A stretch of 52,390 bases of DNA from Acidobacteriota bacterium. GTDB taxonomy: Bacteria > Acidobacteriota > Thermoanaerobaculia > Multivoradales > SZUA-115. The translations under genes were made by a program, and so were the position numbers. Below, piece after piece: positions 44,566 to 52,390 of the stretch. The first letter of the stretch is position 1. Every line of letters begins with the position of its first letter. The stretch spans positions 1 to 52,390 of the forward strand of contig JAJRVQ010000193.1 of NCBI GenBank assembly GCA_024277255.1, given 5' to 3'. The notes under the pieces are model-generated. The model saw only the letters and a list, made by a program, of their open reading frames with translations. It was not told the origin of the DNA and searched no databases.

Positions 44566-45884
44566 TTCGACTCCTCAGCGACGCTATCCGCGCCATCGAG
44601 GTCGGTGATCAGCGCCTCGGAAGGGGAGCGTTCGGCGCGCAGGCGGGCGGCGACCTTCTCGCATTGGCGCATCACCCGCAGCACGTTGAGGCCGGCGATC
44701 TTGCCGACCTCCTCTTCGCTGTAACCGCGGCGCAGCAACTCGGCGAGCAGCGCCGGATAGGTGGAGACATCCTCCAGACCGACCGGCGTCGAACCGATAC
44801 CGTCGAAATCGGAGCCGATGCCGATGTGATCGATCCCCGTCTTGTGCCGGATGTGGTCGATGTGGTCGGCCACATCGGCGATCGATGCCACCGGCGCCGG
44901 GTGGGCCTCTTTCCACTCTTTGTAAGCGCTGCCGGCCTTCTCGGGCTGACCGATCCATAGCTCTTCGAGCCGTTTTCTCTCCGCCGCAGCAACCGCCAAG
45001 TGCTGGCGCAGCTCTTCGGAGAGGAAGACCGGCACGAAGTCGACCATCACCACCCCGCCGTTGTCCGCCAGCCGCTCCAGCACGTCGTCGGGGACGTTGC
45101 GCGGATGGCCGTTGAGGGCCCGCGCCGAGGAATGCGAAAAGATCACCGGCGCCGCGGTCACGTCGAGCGCGTCGTCCATGGTCTGCACCGAGACGTGGGA
45201 AAGATCGACCAGCATCCCCAGCCGGTTCATCTCACGCACGACCTCCTCGCCGAAGGGCGTCAGACCACCGTGCTGCGGATCGAAGGTGGCGGCATCGGCC
45301 CAGTCGGTGCTCTTCCAGTGGGTGATCGTCATGTAGCGCGCGCCGACCCGGTAAGCCTGGCGCAAGACCGCTAGCGAGTTGTCGATCGAGTGGCCGCCTT
45401 CGATGCCGATCAGCGAAGCGATCTTGCCGGCGCGGTGGATGCGCTCCACATCGGCCGCCGTGTAGGCCATCTCAAAGGTCTCGGGATAGCGCTGGGTAAA
45501 TCTCTGAACCACGTCGATCTGCTCGAAGAGCGCCTCCACCGCGGCCGGCCCCTCGAGATCGACCGGCACGTAGACCGACCAGAACTGGCCGCCGACTCCA
45601 CCCTTCCTCAGCCGAGCGATGTCGGTGTGCATCGGTTCGTCGAGCGTACTGGTGTCGCCGGCAATGTCGAGCCGCTCCAGTTGATTCGAAGCCTGCTGGC
45701 GCAGCGTCCACGGTAGATCGTTGTGACCATCGATCAAGGGCACTTTTTCCAGCAGGCTGCGCGCGCGCAGGGCCAGGTCATCCCCTTGAGCGTTCGCCGC
45801 CGACACCCCGGCCAAACCGAGCCCCACGCTCAGCAGGGCGGCGCCCACGAGTTTCAACCAACGCGGTTCCAGGACCTTCTTCAT
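44562..45884 (-). CDS. M19 membrane dipeptidase, exported
   Basis: 440 residues. Signal peptide (LVGAALLSVGLGLAGVSAANA); metal-binding LIDGHNDLPW near residue 52; GIEGGHSID with the bridging Glu; MTITHWKSTDWAD and VDLSHVSVQT with further ligands; HSSARAL and IGIGSDFDGIG complete the family pattern. It hydrolyses dipeptides, including some with D-residues, outside the cytoplasm. The ATG overlaps the stop of the upstream flavin reductase gene (ATGA, 45881-45884). Confidence 0.94.
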   Translation of the reverse strand: MKKVLEPRWLKLVGAALLSVGLGLAGVSAANAQGDDLALRARSLLEKVPLIDGHNDLPWTLRQQASNQLERLDIAGDTSTLDEPMHTDIARLRKGGVGGQFWSVYVPVDLEGPAAVEALFEQIDVVQRFTQRYPETFEMAYTAADVERIHRAGKIASLIGIEGGHSIDNSLAVLRQAYRVGARYMTITHWKSTDWADAATFDPQHGGLTPFGEEVVREMNRLGMLVDLSHVSVQTMDDALDVTAAPVIFSHSSARALNGHPRNVPDDVLERLADNGGVVMVDFVPVFLSEELRQHLAVAAAERKRLEELWIGQPEKAGSAYKEWKEAHPAPVASIADVADHIDHIRHKTGIDHIGIGSDFDGIGSTPVGLEDVSTYPALLAELLRRGYSEEEVGKIAGLNVLRVMRQCEKVAARLRAERSPSEALITDLDGADSVAEESN

Positions 45885-46402
45885 GACGACTCCTTGCCAC
45901 CGCCCGCCTCCAGCGGCTTGCGCGTCAAGCGGCGGTAGCCGCGATTCCAGTAGACCAGCGGCGACTCATCAGCGCGGGGCAGGCCGCTCGCCTGCACCTC
46001 GCCGAGGTAGATGGTGTGGGTACCCGCTTGCAAGCGGCTGTGGATCGTGCAGTCCATCCAGGCGACCGCCTCTTCGAGAATCGGTGCTCCGGTGACCGCC
46101 GTCGCCCATTGGCCCTCGGCGAAGCGATCTTCGTCCTTGAGCCAGGCGAAACGGTTGGACAACTCCGCCTGGTCTTCCGCCAGGATGTTGACCGCGAAGA
46201 CCGCGCCCTCCTCTTCGAGCATCTGGTGGGCCGAGCTGCGCCGATCGATGATCACGGCGATCAGCGGCGGTGAAGGTGAGACCGAGGCGAAGGCCGAGAC
46301 GGTCAAACCGTGGATACGATCACCCGCTTTCACGGTGACAAGGGTTACGCCCGCAGGAAAGTGGCGCAAGGCATCACGGAAGGCTTCAGAAGAGATCGGC
46401 AT
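45881..46402 (-). CDS. Flavin reductase-like FMN-binding protein
   Basis: 173 residues, one split-barrel FMN domain: FRDALRHFPAGVTLVTVKAG, HGLTVSAFASVSPSPPLIAV, FAVNILAEDQAELSNRFA and HTIYLGEVQA match the flavin reductase (HpaC-type) family. Such proteins supply reduced flavin to two-component monooxygenases, none of which is visible here. ATG at 46402 with GGAGA upstream; in-frame codons before it extend close to the CBS-like gene and lack a ribosome site. Translationally coupled to the dipeptidase gene. Confidence 0.92.
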   Translation of the reverse strand: MPISSEAFRDALRHFPAGVTLVTVKAGDRIHGLTVSAFASVSPSPPLIAVIIDRRSSAHQMLEEEGAVFAVNILAEDQAELSNRFAWLKDEDRFAEGQWATAVTGAPILEEAVAWMDCTIHSRLQAGTHTIYLGEVQASGLPRADESPLVYWNRGYRRLTRKPLEAGGGKESS

Positions 46403-46448
46403 GGGCTTGTCTCCGGGAGTCGGTGAAATCTCTGCACAGGATGTGCAA

Positions 46449-47456
46449 CTACTCGAGTAAGCCCTTCTCACTGAGCCAGGCGCGATTCAACTTGGACAGA
46501 TAGCGCTCCCCGGAGTCAGGAAAGAGAGTGACCACGAGGGAGTCCTCACCGAGGCCGGCCGCCACCTGACGGGCGGCGGAAGCCGCCGAACCGGTCGAGC
46601 TTCCCCCGAAGATCGCCTCTTTTCGCGCCAACTCCATGGTGGCACGGTAGGCGGTCTTGTCGTCGATGGTAATCACCTCGTCGATGTAATCGAACCAGAC
46701 CGAATCGGGCAAGAAATCCTCGCCGAGACCATCGACCAGATAGCTGTGGAGCTGCTCCGAGGGCGGTAGCTCCCCGTGCTCACTGTAGTAGCCATAAACA
46801 CTGCCTTCCGTATCCACACCGATCACGCGGATCGCCGGATTCTGTTCCTTGAGGAACTTGGCGGTGCCGCTGATCGTCCCACCGGTGCCAATACCGGCGA
46901 CCCAGTGAGTGATCCGCCCTTCGGTTTGGCGCCAGATCTCCGGACCCGTCGTCTGGTAATGCGCCTCCGGGTTGGCTTGGTTGTAGTACTGGTAGGGAAG
47001 GTAGGCGCCCTGTTCGTCGCGAATCCGTTCCGCGACCTTGTAGTACGAGCGTGGATCGTCCGGGGCGACGTCGCGGGGACACAAATGCACCTCCACTCCA
47101 TAGGCCTCCAGCAAGGTCACCTTCTCCTGTGGAATCTTGTCAGCTGCGGTGCAAATCAGCCGGTAACCCTTGAGGATCGCGGCCATTGCCAGACCGATCC
47201 CGGTGTTGCCGGATGTGGGTTCGACGATCAGCCCACCTGGTTTGAGCAGCCCCGCCTTCTCCCCCGCTTCGATCAGCGCCAGACCGATTCGGTCCTTGAC
47301 GCTGGAGCCGGGATTGAAGGACTCGATCTTGGCCGCCAGCAGCGCTCCACTGGGAGAGAACCGGGAGAGCCGCACCAAGGGCGTGTCACCCAATGTTTCA
47401 AGGATATGGTCGCAGATTGCGCTTGGAATCTCGACCTTGTTTATCGACAATGTCAT
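46449..47456 (-). CDS. Cystathionine beta-synthase / cysteine synthase family PLP enzyme
   Basis: 335 residues, catalytic domain only with no C-terminal CBS-domain pair. PLP Lys in NPGSSVKDRIG; phosphate-binding PTSGNTGIGLAMA; GIGTGGTISGTAKFL. The run GVDTEGSVYGYYSEHGEL is more like bacterial cystathionine beta-synthases than CysK or CysM. It would join homocysteine with serine, or make cysteine from O-acetylserine. With the gamma-lyase at 36330-37553 it could form a reverse transsulfuration route. ATG at 47456 with GGAGGT ten bases upstream; an ATG six codons earlier overlaps that ribosome site. Confidence 0.88.
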   Translation of the reverse strand: MTLSINKVEIPSAICDHILETLGDTPLVRLSRFSPSGALLAAKIESFNPGSSVKDRIGLALIEAGEKAGLLKPGGLIVEPTSGNTGIGLAMAAILKGYRLICTAADKIPQEKVTLLEAYGVEVHLCPRDVAPDDPRSYYKVAERIRDEQGAYLPYQYYNQANPEAHYQTTGPEIWRQTEGRITHWVAGIGTGGTISGTAKFLKEQNPAIRVIGVDTEGSVYGYYSEHGELPPSEQLHSYLVDGLGEDFLPDSVWFDYIDEVITIDDKTAYRATMELARKEAIFGGSSTGSAASAARQVAAGLGEDSLVVTLFPDSGERYLSKLNRAWLSEKGLLE

Positions 47457-47854
47457 TGACCGTGGCACCTCCATGAGCCTTCGCGGGTACTCCAGTGGCC
47501 TGAGCATACGGGGAAAGGTACCTCAGGCTCAATGCAAGCTTCCTCTTTATCGGAGTTTCCGGCCCTTTGCTCCATGCAAACAGCCCCTTTTCGCCGTTCA
47601 GCGGTCGGAGATCTCCGGCCGTTGGCCCGGTACCACCGTGGCTCGAAAAGCACGACTTCTGATGTAGACTGCCGCAGTACCTTCATTTGTTTTGCCTTTG
47701 ATCGGAATTTCTTTCCCGGTTTTGGCCCCGAGAGGCACTTAGTTGGTGAAGCACCTAACGGTCAACCGACAAGTGTGCATTTGTAAATAATTTGTGCATG
47801 TGGGCCTTGAGTACCGGCAAGCCGGGAGCGGTTCTGCGTGCGAGGAGGGACAAT
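47457..47854. other. Divergent intergenic region upstream of the second TPR locus
   Basis: About 400 bases without a supportable gene. The right part is AT-rich for this genome and holds a direct repeat TGTGCAT (47774-47780 and 47793-47799) flanking TTGTAAATAATT, and an imperfect dyad TTGGTG-AAG-CACC-T-AA (47740-47756). Regulatory signals for the small secreted protein are likely here, but I cannot assign a clear -35/-10 pair. Confidence 0.45.
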
Positions 47855-48208
47855 ATGCCACGAAAGAGGAGTCTGCGTCTTGCCGTTGTCGCCGTTCTCT
47901 TGGGAATTCTGCTCCTGCCAGCGAGTAGCGTCCTGGCCGGGTCGCGAGAAGCAACCGAGAGAGCCGATGAAAGCCACGTTCGCATCATCAATCCACAGCT
48001 CTGGGCGATCGTCCTGTTCACCCAGCTCAAGATGTCGCTCACCCCGATCAGCGCCGTACTTCCGATCAGTCCCGCGCCAAAGCCGAATCCAGACCCCGAT
48101 CCGCCGCCGCAGCCCTTCGGTGGTGGTGGCGGCGGCGGTGCCGGTAGTTCCTGTCCGGCCTGTGGTGGCGGAGAGACCGGTTCCGGCTCCGACCCCGACG
48201 GCGGCTAG
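47855..48208 (+). CDS. Small secreted Gly-rich protein with CxxC
   Basis: 117 residues: signal peptide (LAVVAVLLGILLLPASSVLA), an N-terminal mature segment (ESHVRIINPQLWAIVLFTQL), a Pro/Asp spacer (PAPKPNPDPDPPPQP), then FGGGGGGGAGSSCPACGGG and an acidic tail. ATG at 47855 with GGAGGG seven bases upstream. It is the likely first gene of a pair with the TPR protein 71 bp downstream. The G7-then-Cys feature recurs in the small secreted protein at 10613-11038. Unknown family; the CxxC could bind metal or be a site of modification or crosslinking. Confidence 0.68.
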   Translation: MPRKRSLRLAVVAVLLGILLLPASSVLAGSREATERADESHVRIINPQLWAIVLFTQLKMSLTPISAVLPISPAPKPNPDPDPPPQPFGGGGGGGAGSSCPACGGGETGSGSDPDGG

Positions 48209-48279
48209 GAGCACAGCGCCGAGCAACCTCTTCGGCCGTGCTGGGTTTTAGCCGAAGCAGCCAACAGCGAATAGAAGCC

Positions 48280-49644
48280 ATGACAATCACCCACCTGGAA
48301 CCGGCTCAACTCCACCAGCTGCTCAACAAGCAGTTGGTGGAAAGTCAGGTCACCAAAGCAGTTTGGCACCTCGCGAGGTGTGGCCGGTGCAGGGCCGCAC
48401 TGGCCAGTCTATCCACCGCCGGCCGCAGGCTAGCCAACTCGCTGGGCGGCAGCGAAGCACCCCCGGTACCCAGCTCAAGCTACCGAGAGTCCTTCGAACA
48501 GGTGCGCCACGTTCTTCGCCAGGAAGCTCAGCGAGAGGCCGTGGACGAGTCACGCAAAGCGGATCTATTCGCCGAATTCGTGGCGCTCCCAATGGCGGCG
48601 AGGGAGGAAGCAATCACCTCCTCCACTCGTTTTCATTCATACGCACTGGTGCGCCTCGTTCTCGACAAGTGCCGGGCAGAGTGGACGCGACATCCTCGCC
48701 AATCCAGAGCTCTCGCCGAATCCGCACTGGCCATCACCCAGCAACTCGAGGCCGGTACCAAGAGTCGGACGATCCTGCACGATCTTCTAGCCCAGTGCTG
48801 GGCCTACCTGGGTAACTCCAAACGAGTCCTGACGGATTTCCGCGGCGCTGACGCCGCCTTCAGCAGAGCGGACAAGATCATCCGCTCCGGTACCGGCGAC
48901 CCCATGGCACGGGGTGAAGTGATGGATCTCAAGGCCTCTCTATTGAGAGAGCAGAGACAGTTCGAGCCATCCATTCAACTGCTCGCGCGCGCCGCCTCCG
49001 TCTACCGCAAGGCCGGGGATCGACATCTCGCGGGCAGAACCCTTCTCAAGCAGGTCTTCACCTACAACGAAGCGGGAAGACCGCAAGAGAGTCTGGCCAT
49101 CCTCGATCAGGCACAGGATCTCCTGGACGAGAGCCGAGAGCCCCGGCTGCAGATCATCGTAGCCAACCAGAGGATTCACTCTCTCTTCTTCACCGGTCGC
49201 TATGGTGAGGCCCTCGAGCACCTCCCCGCGTTGAGAGCATTGGCCAAGCATCAAAATGCCGACGTCGAGCTGATTCGCGCCGACTGGATCGAAGCGCGGT
49301 TGCTGGTCCAACTCAACAAGAGCGCTCGTGCCGAAGAACTCTTCCAGGTGGTGAGAGCAGCCTTCATCCAGATGGGGATCGGCTATGAGGCGGCCCTGGC
49401 CTCTCTCGATCTCGCCGCCCTCTATCTCGAGTCTGGCAGGTTGAGGGAGACCAAGCAGCTCGCCGTCGAGATGCTGCCGATCTTCCAAAGCCGCGATATC
49501 CAGCGCGAGGCTCTCGCCGCCTTGATGGTGTTCAAACGGGCGACGGAGTTGGAGACTGTCTCGGTCGGGATGGTCAACGATATCTCCCGGTACCTGCGGC
49601 GAGCGCAATCCAACCCCGCGCTACGCTTCGAGCCCGCCTCCTGA
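48280..49644 (+). CDS. TPR-repeat protein with anti-sigma-like zinc-finger N-terminus
   Basis: 454 residues. The N-terminus reads EPAQLHQLLNKQLVESQ then WHLARCGRCRAAL, with the HxxxCxxC pattern of ZAS/zf-HC2 anti-sigma domains; I do not see a clear fourth ligand other than H5 or H12. The rest is TPR-like and aligns along its whole length with the protein at 25048-26268 (for example KQLAVEMLPIFQSRDIQREA). No membrane segment. ATG at 48280 is chosen because it starts the zinc-finger-like block; the frame is open back to 48238. It probably senses or scaffolds a protein partner; no sigma factor gene is adjacent. Confidence 0.72.
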   Translation: MTITHLEPAQLHQLLNKQLVESQVTKAVWHLARCGRCRAALASLSTAGRRLANSLGGSEAPPVPSSSYRESFEQVRHVLRQEAQREAVDESRKADLFAEFVALPMAAREEAITSSTRFHSYALVRLVLDKCRAEWTRHPRQSRALAESALAITQQLEAGTKSRTILHDLLAQCWAYLGNSKRVLTDFRGADAAFSRADKIIRSGTGDPMARGEVMDLKASLLREQRQFEPSIQLLARAASVYRKAGDRHLAGRTLLKQVFTYNEAGRPQESLAILDQAQDLLDESREPRLQIIVANQRIHSLFFTGRYGEALEHLPALRALAKHQNADVELIRADWIEARLLVQLNKSARAEELFQVVRAAFIQMGIGYEAALASLDLAALYLESGRLRETKQLAVEMLPIFQSRDIQREALAALMVFKRATELETVSVGMVNDISRYLRRAQSNPALRFEPAS

Positions 49645-49771
49645 CCCGCTGACGACGACGACGGCGCCGCCGACCAGAGCCGTGACCCAAGGTCCCCCTG
49701 CCGGCGGCTTCCCTCCTCGCCGGGAACGTTGAGCGCATCCGCCGACCGGGCGCCATATACTCGCCTGCGGC

Positions 49772-52255
49772 ATGGCACCTCGCTTTGACTTCGATCAGCT
49801 GATCCTCAACCTTTCGGTACAGGATCTGCTAGACCAGCAGTTGCTGCGCAGCCTGGGCTTCGCCAACCGGGGCGGGTACGAGCGCATGTGGCTGGGCCAG
49901 GCGATTCACAGTCGCTACCAAGAGGCGGCGCTGGAGGCCGACCCTTCCTACCGTCGTGAAGTGCGCTTGGAGTATTCGTTTCACCATCGTGGGTGGCAGA
50001 TTCGGATCCAGGGCCGGCTAGACGGCTTGCGGCGCGACCCCGACGGCGTCCTCGTCGTCGAAGAGATCAAGTCCGTGCGCCGTGGCGGTCAACTGCCGCC
50101 GGCCACGCAGGAGATCTACGAGCGGCAAGCGCTTCTCTACGCCTGGATGCTGACCCGAAACGCTGAGCAGACGGAGACCACCGAGCCGGCCACCGAGCCA
50201 GCCGCTAGTCCAGCCCCTCGGCCGATGCGCGCCGAACTCGTGCTCATCGAGATCGGTGGTGACGCCATCGAGCGGCTGCCGGTCAGCGTCGACTTCCGAG
50301 CGCTGGAGGCCGGCGTCAAGCGTCGGATCAACGGTCTAATCCGCGCCGCCGAAGGGGAGCGCATGGCGGTGCTGGCGCGCCAGGAAACGGCGGCGGAACT
50401 GGAGTTCCCCTACCCGACCCCCCGTCCGGGCCAGGCAGAGATCATCGCCGCCGTCGAAACGGCTCTCGATCACCGCGAGCACCTGCTGCTCGAAGCGGCC
50501 ACCGGCATCGGCAAGACCGTCTCCGCCCTCTACCCGGTGCTGCGCTATTGCCTGACTCACAGCAAGCGTCTCTTCGTCCTCACCGCCAAGACTCTGCAGC
50601 AGGAGATGGCGATGACCGTGCTCGAAATGCTCAACGAGCGCGGCACCTTCCGCTCGTTGCGACTGCGCGCCAAAGCCAAGATGTGCGCCAACGACCAGGT
50701 GATCTGCCACGAGGAGTATTGCCCCTACGCCAAGGACTACTACCTCAAGCTCCACACCACCGGGGTGACCGGCCGGTTGATCGACGAGTACCCCTCGCTG
50801 ATGCCCGATCTCATCTACGCCGCCGCCAAACGAGAAGAGGTCTGTCCCTTCGAAGTAAGCCTGGAGCTGGCCGAGCGCGTACAGGCGACGGTCTGCGATT
50901 ACAACTACGGCTTTGATCCCTACGTCGCCCTCAGCGGTTTCGCCGCCGACGCGGATCTCTCCGACACCATCCTGGTCATCGACGAGGTGCACAACCTGGT
51001 CGGTCGCGGCCGCGGCTACTACAGCCCGCAACTCTCCGCGGCGGCGGCCCGCCAGGCCGCGGAGTCGATCAGCCGCGGCGGGGAGCGGCTGCACCTGCGT
51101 CTGGGCAAGCTCTGTCTGGGGCTGGCGAAGCTGATCGAAGAAGCTGTCGACGACGCGCTCGGGGCGCTCTTCGACTCCGACGACAGCGGTTCCTCCTATG
51201 AGCGCTCCGCCGAGGCCCAGCTACCCCAAGAGGCCCTCTGGCAGCTGCGACCGGCCTTCGACAGCGCCTTCATCGACTATCTGGAGTACCAGCGCGAGAC
51301 AAAGAGTTTCCGGCCCGACGACCCTTTCGTCACCCTCTACTTCGACTTCCTGCGCTTCATCAACGGCCTGCTGCACTCCGACGAGGCCTTCAGCCACTGC
51401 GTGGAAGCCGCCGGTGAGGACCGGCGGCTGAAGGTCCTTTGCCGCGATCCGAGCCGATTCCTCGGCGCCGTGATCAACCGTTGTCACAGCGTTATCGGCC
51501 TCTCGGCTACCCTCTCGCCGCCGGAGTTCTACCGTGACCTGCTGGGATTCCAGCAAGGCAGGACCGCCTCGATCTCGATCCCCAACCCCTTCCCGGCCGA
51601 GAACCGGCGGGTGGTGATCGATCCCGGCGTGGCCACCACCTATCGCGAGCGTCCCTCCAACTATGAGCCGATCGCCCACAAGCTGGCTCAGTTCTCCGAC
51701 GCCGTTCCCGGCAACTGTCTGGCCCTCTTCCCCAGCTACGCCTTCCTGGCCGAAGTCGCGGCCCAGATGCCGGCCACCAAGAAACGGGTTCTGCTCCAGC
51801 ATCGCGCCTCGGGGGATCGAGAACGCGAGGAGATCCTCGATCACCTGCGCTCGGTGCTGCTCGACGACGTTTTCCTGCTCGCCGTCGCCGGCGGCGTCTT
51901 CGCCGAAGGGGTCGACTACCCCGGCGACATGCTGCGCGCCGTCGCCGTGGTTGGCCCCTGCCTGCCGGGTCTCACCCTGGAGCAAAAGCTGCTCAGGGAG
52001 TACTACGAAGAGCGCTTCGACCGCGGCTTCGAATACGCCTTCGTCGTCCCCGGTATGACCCGCGTGGTGCAAGCCGCCGGCCGGCTGATCCGCTCCGCCG
52101 AGGACACCGGAGTCATCGCGCTGCTCGACAAGAGATTCCTCCGCCGCCCCTACCGCGACCACCTACCGGCCGACTGGCTGGCCGGAAACGGCGCCAGAGA
52201 ACTCTCGGGCATCGCCGCCGAAGCGGCTCGGGAGTTTTTTGCCGCGGATTCCTAG
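49772..52255 (+). CDS. PD-(D/E)XK nuclease fused to XPD/DinG-type Fe-S helicase
   Basis: 827 residues. N-terminal RecB/Cas4-like nuclease: GQAIH (42-46), D84 in GRLDGL, E98-I-K100 in VVEEIKSV and QALLYAW (119-125), the full catalytic set. Then a superfamily 2 helicase: Walker A AATGIGKT (243-250), four Cys at 306, 313, 318 and 359 suited to a 4Fe-4S cluster, DEVH box at 405-408, and motif VI near VVQAAGRLIRSAE. The pairing suggests unwinding and cutting of DNA in repair or defence. Start at the ATG at 49772; no strong ribosome site. A transposase begins just downstream. Confidence 0.9.
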   Translation: MAPRFDFDQLILNLSVQDLLDQQLLRSLGFANRGGYERMWLGQAIHSRYQEAALEADPSYRREVRLEYSFHHRGWQIRIQGRLDGLRRDPDGVLVVEEIKSVRRGGQLPPATQEIYERQALLYAWMLTRNAEQTETTEPATEPAASPAPRPMRAELVLIEIGGDAIERLPVSVDFRALEAGVKRRINGLIRAAEGERMAVLARQETAAELEFPYPTPRPGQAEIIAAVETALDHREHLLLEAATGIGKTVSALYPVLRYCLTHSKRLFVLTAKTLQQEMAMTVLEMLNERGTFRSLRLRAKAKMCANDQVICHEEYCPYAKDYYLKLHTTGVTGRLIDEYPSLMPDLIYAAAKREEVCPFEVSLELAERVQATVCDYNYGFDPYVALSGFAADADLSDTILVIDEVHNLVGRGRGYYSPQLSAAAARQAAESISRGGERLHLRLGKLCLGLAKLIEEAVDDALGALFDSDDSGSSYERSAEAQLPQEALWQLRPAFDSAFIDYLEYQRETKSFRPDDPFVTLYFDFLRFINGLLHSDEAFSHCVEAAGEDRRLKVLCRDPSRFLGAVINRCHSVIGLSATLSPPEFYRDLLGFQQGRTASISIPNPFPAENRRVVIDPGVATTYRERPSNYEPIAHKLAQFSDAVPGNCLALFPSYAFLAEVAAQMPATKKRVLLQHRASGDREREEILDHLRSVLLDDVFLLAVAGGVFAEGVDYPGDMLRAVAVVGPCLPGLTLEQKLLREYYEERFDRGFEYAFVVPGMTRVVQAAGRLIRSAEDTGVIALLDKRFLRRPYRDHLPADWLAGNGARELSGIAAEAAREFFAADS

Positions 52256-52287
52256 AGGTCCGGCCGGAAAGTGGCGTGAATCAGGCG

Positions 52288-52293
52288 TATAAT
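52288..52293 (+). promoter_or_regulatory. TATAAT -10-like hexamer before the transposase start
   Basis: A perfect TATAAT lies only five bases before the ATG at 52299. If used, transcription would begin at or near the start codon, giving a leaderless message. No -35 hexamer is visible at the right spacing, so it may be incidental. Confidence 0.3.
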
Positions 52294-52298
52294 TGAAC

Positions 52299-52390
52299 AT
52301 GCTCGGACAACGCAAATCTCAGCGCAGTTTGTTCAGTGCGGGAGTTCAATTGGGCCCCAAGACTGTAGAGCGAATGGGACTCTACGGACG
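52299..52390 (+). mobile_element. Transposase, N-terminal fragment cut by the window edge
   Basis: Thirty codons are visible: MLGQRKSQRSLFSAGVQ, then LGPKTVERMGLYG. This resembles the start of IS1182-like DDE transposases (typically MLGRKxRQRSLF... followed by GFYGKLA). It begins 43 bp after the nuclease-helicase gene. Whether the element is intact, and where its left inverted repeat lies, cannot be judged here. Confidence 0.65.

Overview
The window reads as chromosome of a GC-rich Gram-negative bacterium. LpxC (lipid A), a FadL-type porin, a TonB-dependent receptor and many signal peptides imply a two-membrane envelope. The mix of many secreted peptidases, large proteins with carboxypeptidase-regulatory-like repeats, paralogous TPR regulators and DUF6702/M1 pairs resembles Acidobacteriota, perhaps Thermoanaerobaculia. 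That placement is inference from gene content; no rRNA or other taxonomic marker was seen. No tRNA, rRNA, CRISPR array, prophage or origin was found.

Layout. 1-2.9 kb: the start of an exported isoaspartyl methyltransferase (pcm) diverges from a Tat-exported asparaginase/isoaspartyl peptidase, which overlaps a TldE-like gene. 2.9-5.6 kb: a partner-switching cassette (small hydrophobic protein, anti-sigma kinase, STAS antagonist, SpoIIE phosphatase). 5.8-7.3 kb: an AAA+ enhancer-binding regulator whose GAFTGA loop reads GVATGV. 7.4-11 kb: a small secreted Cys/Gly-rich protein and a 1068-residue secreted repeat protein, visibly less GC-rich than the surroundings. 11.1-16.9 kb: a minus-strand run uvrA, cat-like acetyltransferase, CDP-alcohol phosphatidyltransferase, cdsA, plsC. 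17-19.9 kb: FadL porin and SGNH hydrolase. 20-25 kb: YbjN-like, smpB, lpxC, DUF4390 and an NtrY-like kinase. 25-27 kb: TPR protein, sigma region-2-only protein and a 32-residue peptide ORF behind a good sigma-70 promoter. 27.3-36.1 kb: asparagine synthetase, tricorn-like protease, M1 peptidase, DUF6702 and HNH nuclease. 36.3-41.5 kb: a PLP sulfur-amino-acid lyase divergent from an Lrp regulator, then a Fur-family regulator, a DUF2946-like protein and a ZnuD-like TonB receptor. 41.5-47.5 kb: HIT protein, M28 peptidase, quinone-oxidoreductase-like MDR, M19 dipeptidase, flavin reductase and cystathionine beta-synthase-like enzyme. 47.8-49.6 kb: a second small secreted Gly-rich protein and a second TPR regulator, paralogous to the 25-kb one and carrying a zinc-finger-like N-terminus. 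49.8-52.3 kb: a PD-(D/E)XK nuclease fused to an XPD/DinG helicase, then the first codons of a transposase.

Together the genes suggest a peptide- and amino-acid-consuming lifestyle: exported and lipoprotein peptidases, asparaginase, sulfur-amino-acid enzymes and flavin/NADPH oxidoreductases. The best candidate for an undescribed system is the pair of TPR-regulator loci at about 25-27 kb and 47.8-49.6 kb. Their TPR proteins align end to end, but one is paired with a sigma region-2 protein and a micro-peptide, the other with its own HxxxCxxC N-terminus and a secreted Gly-rich protein.
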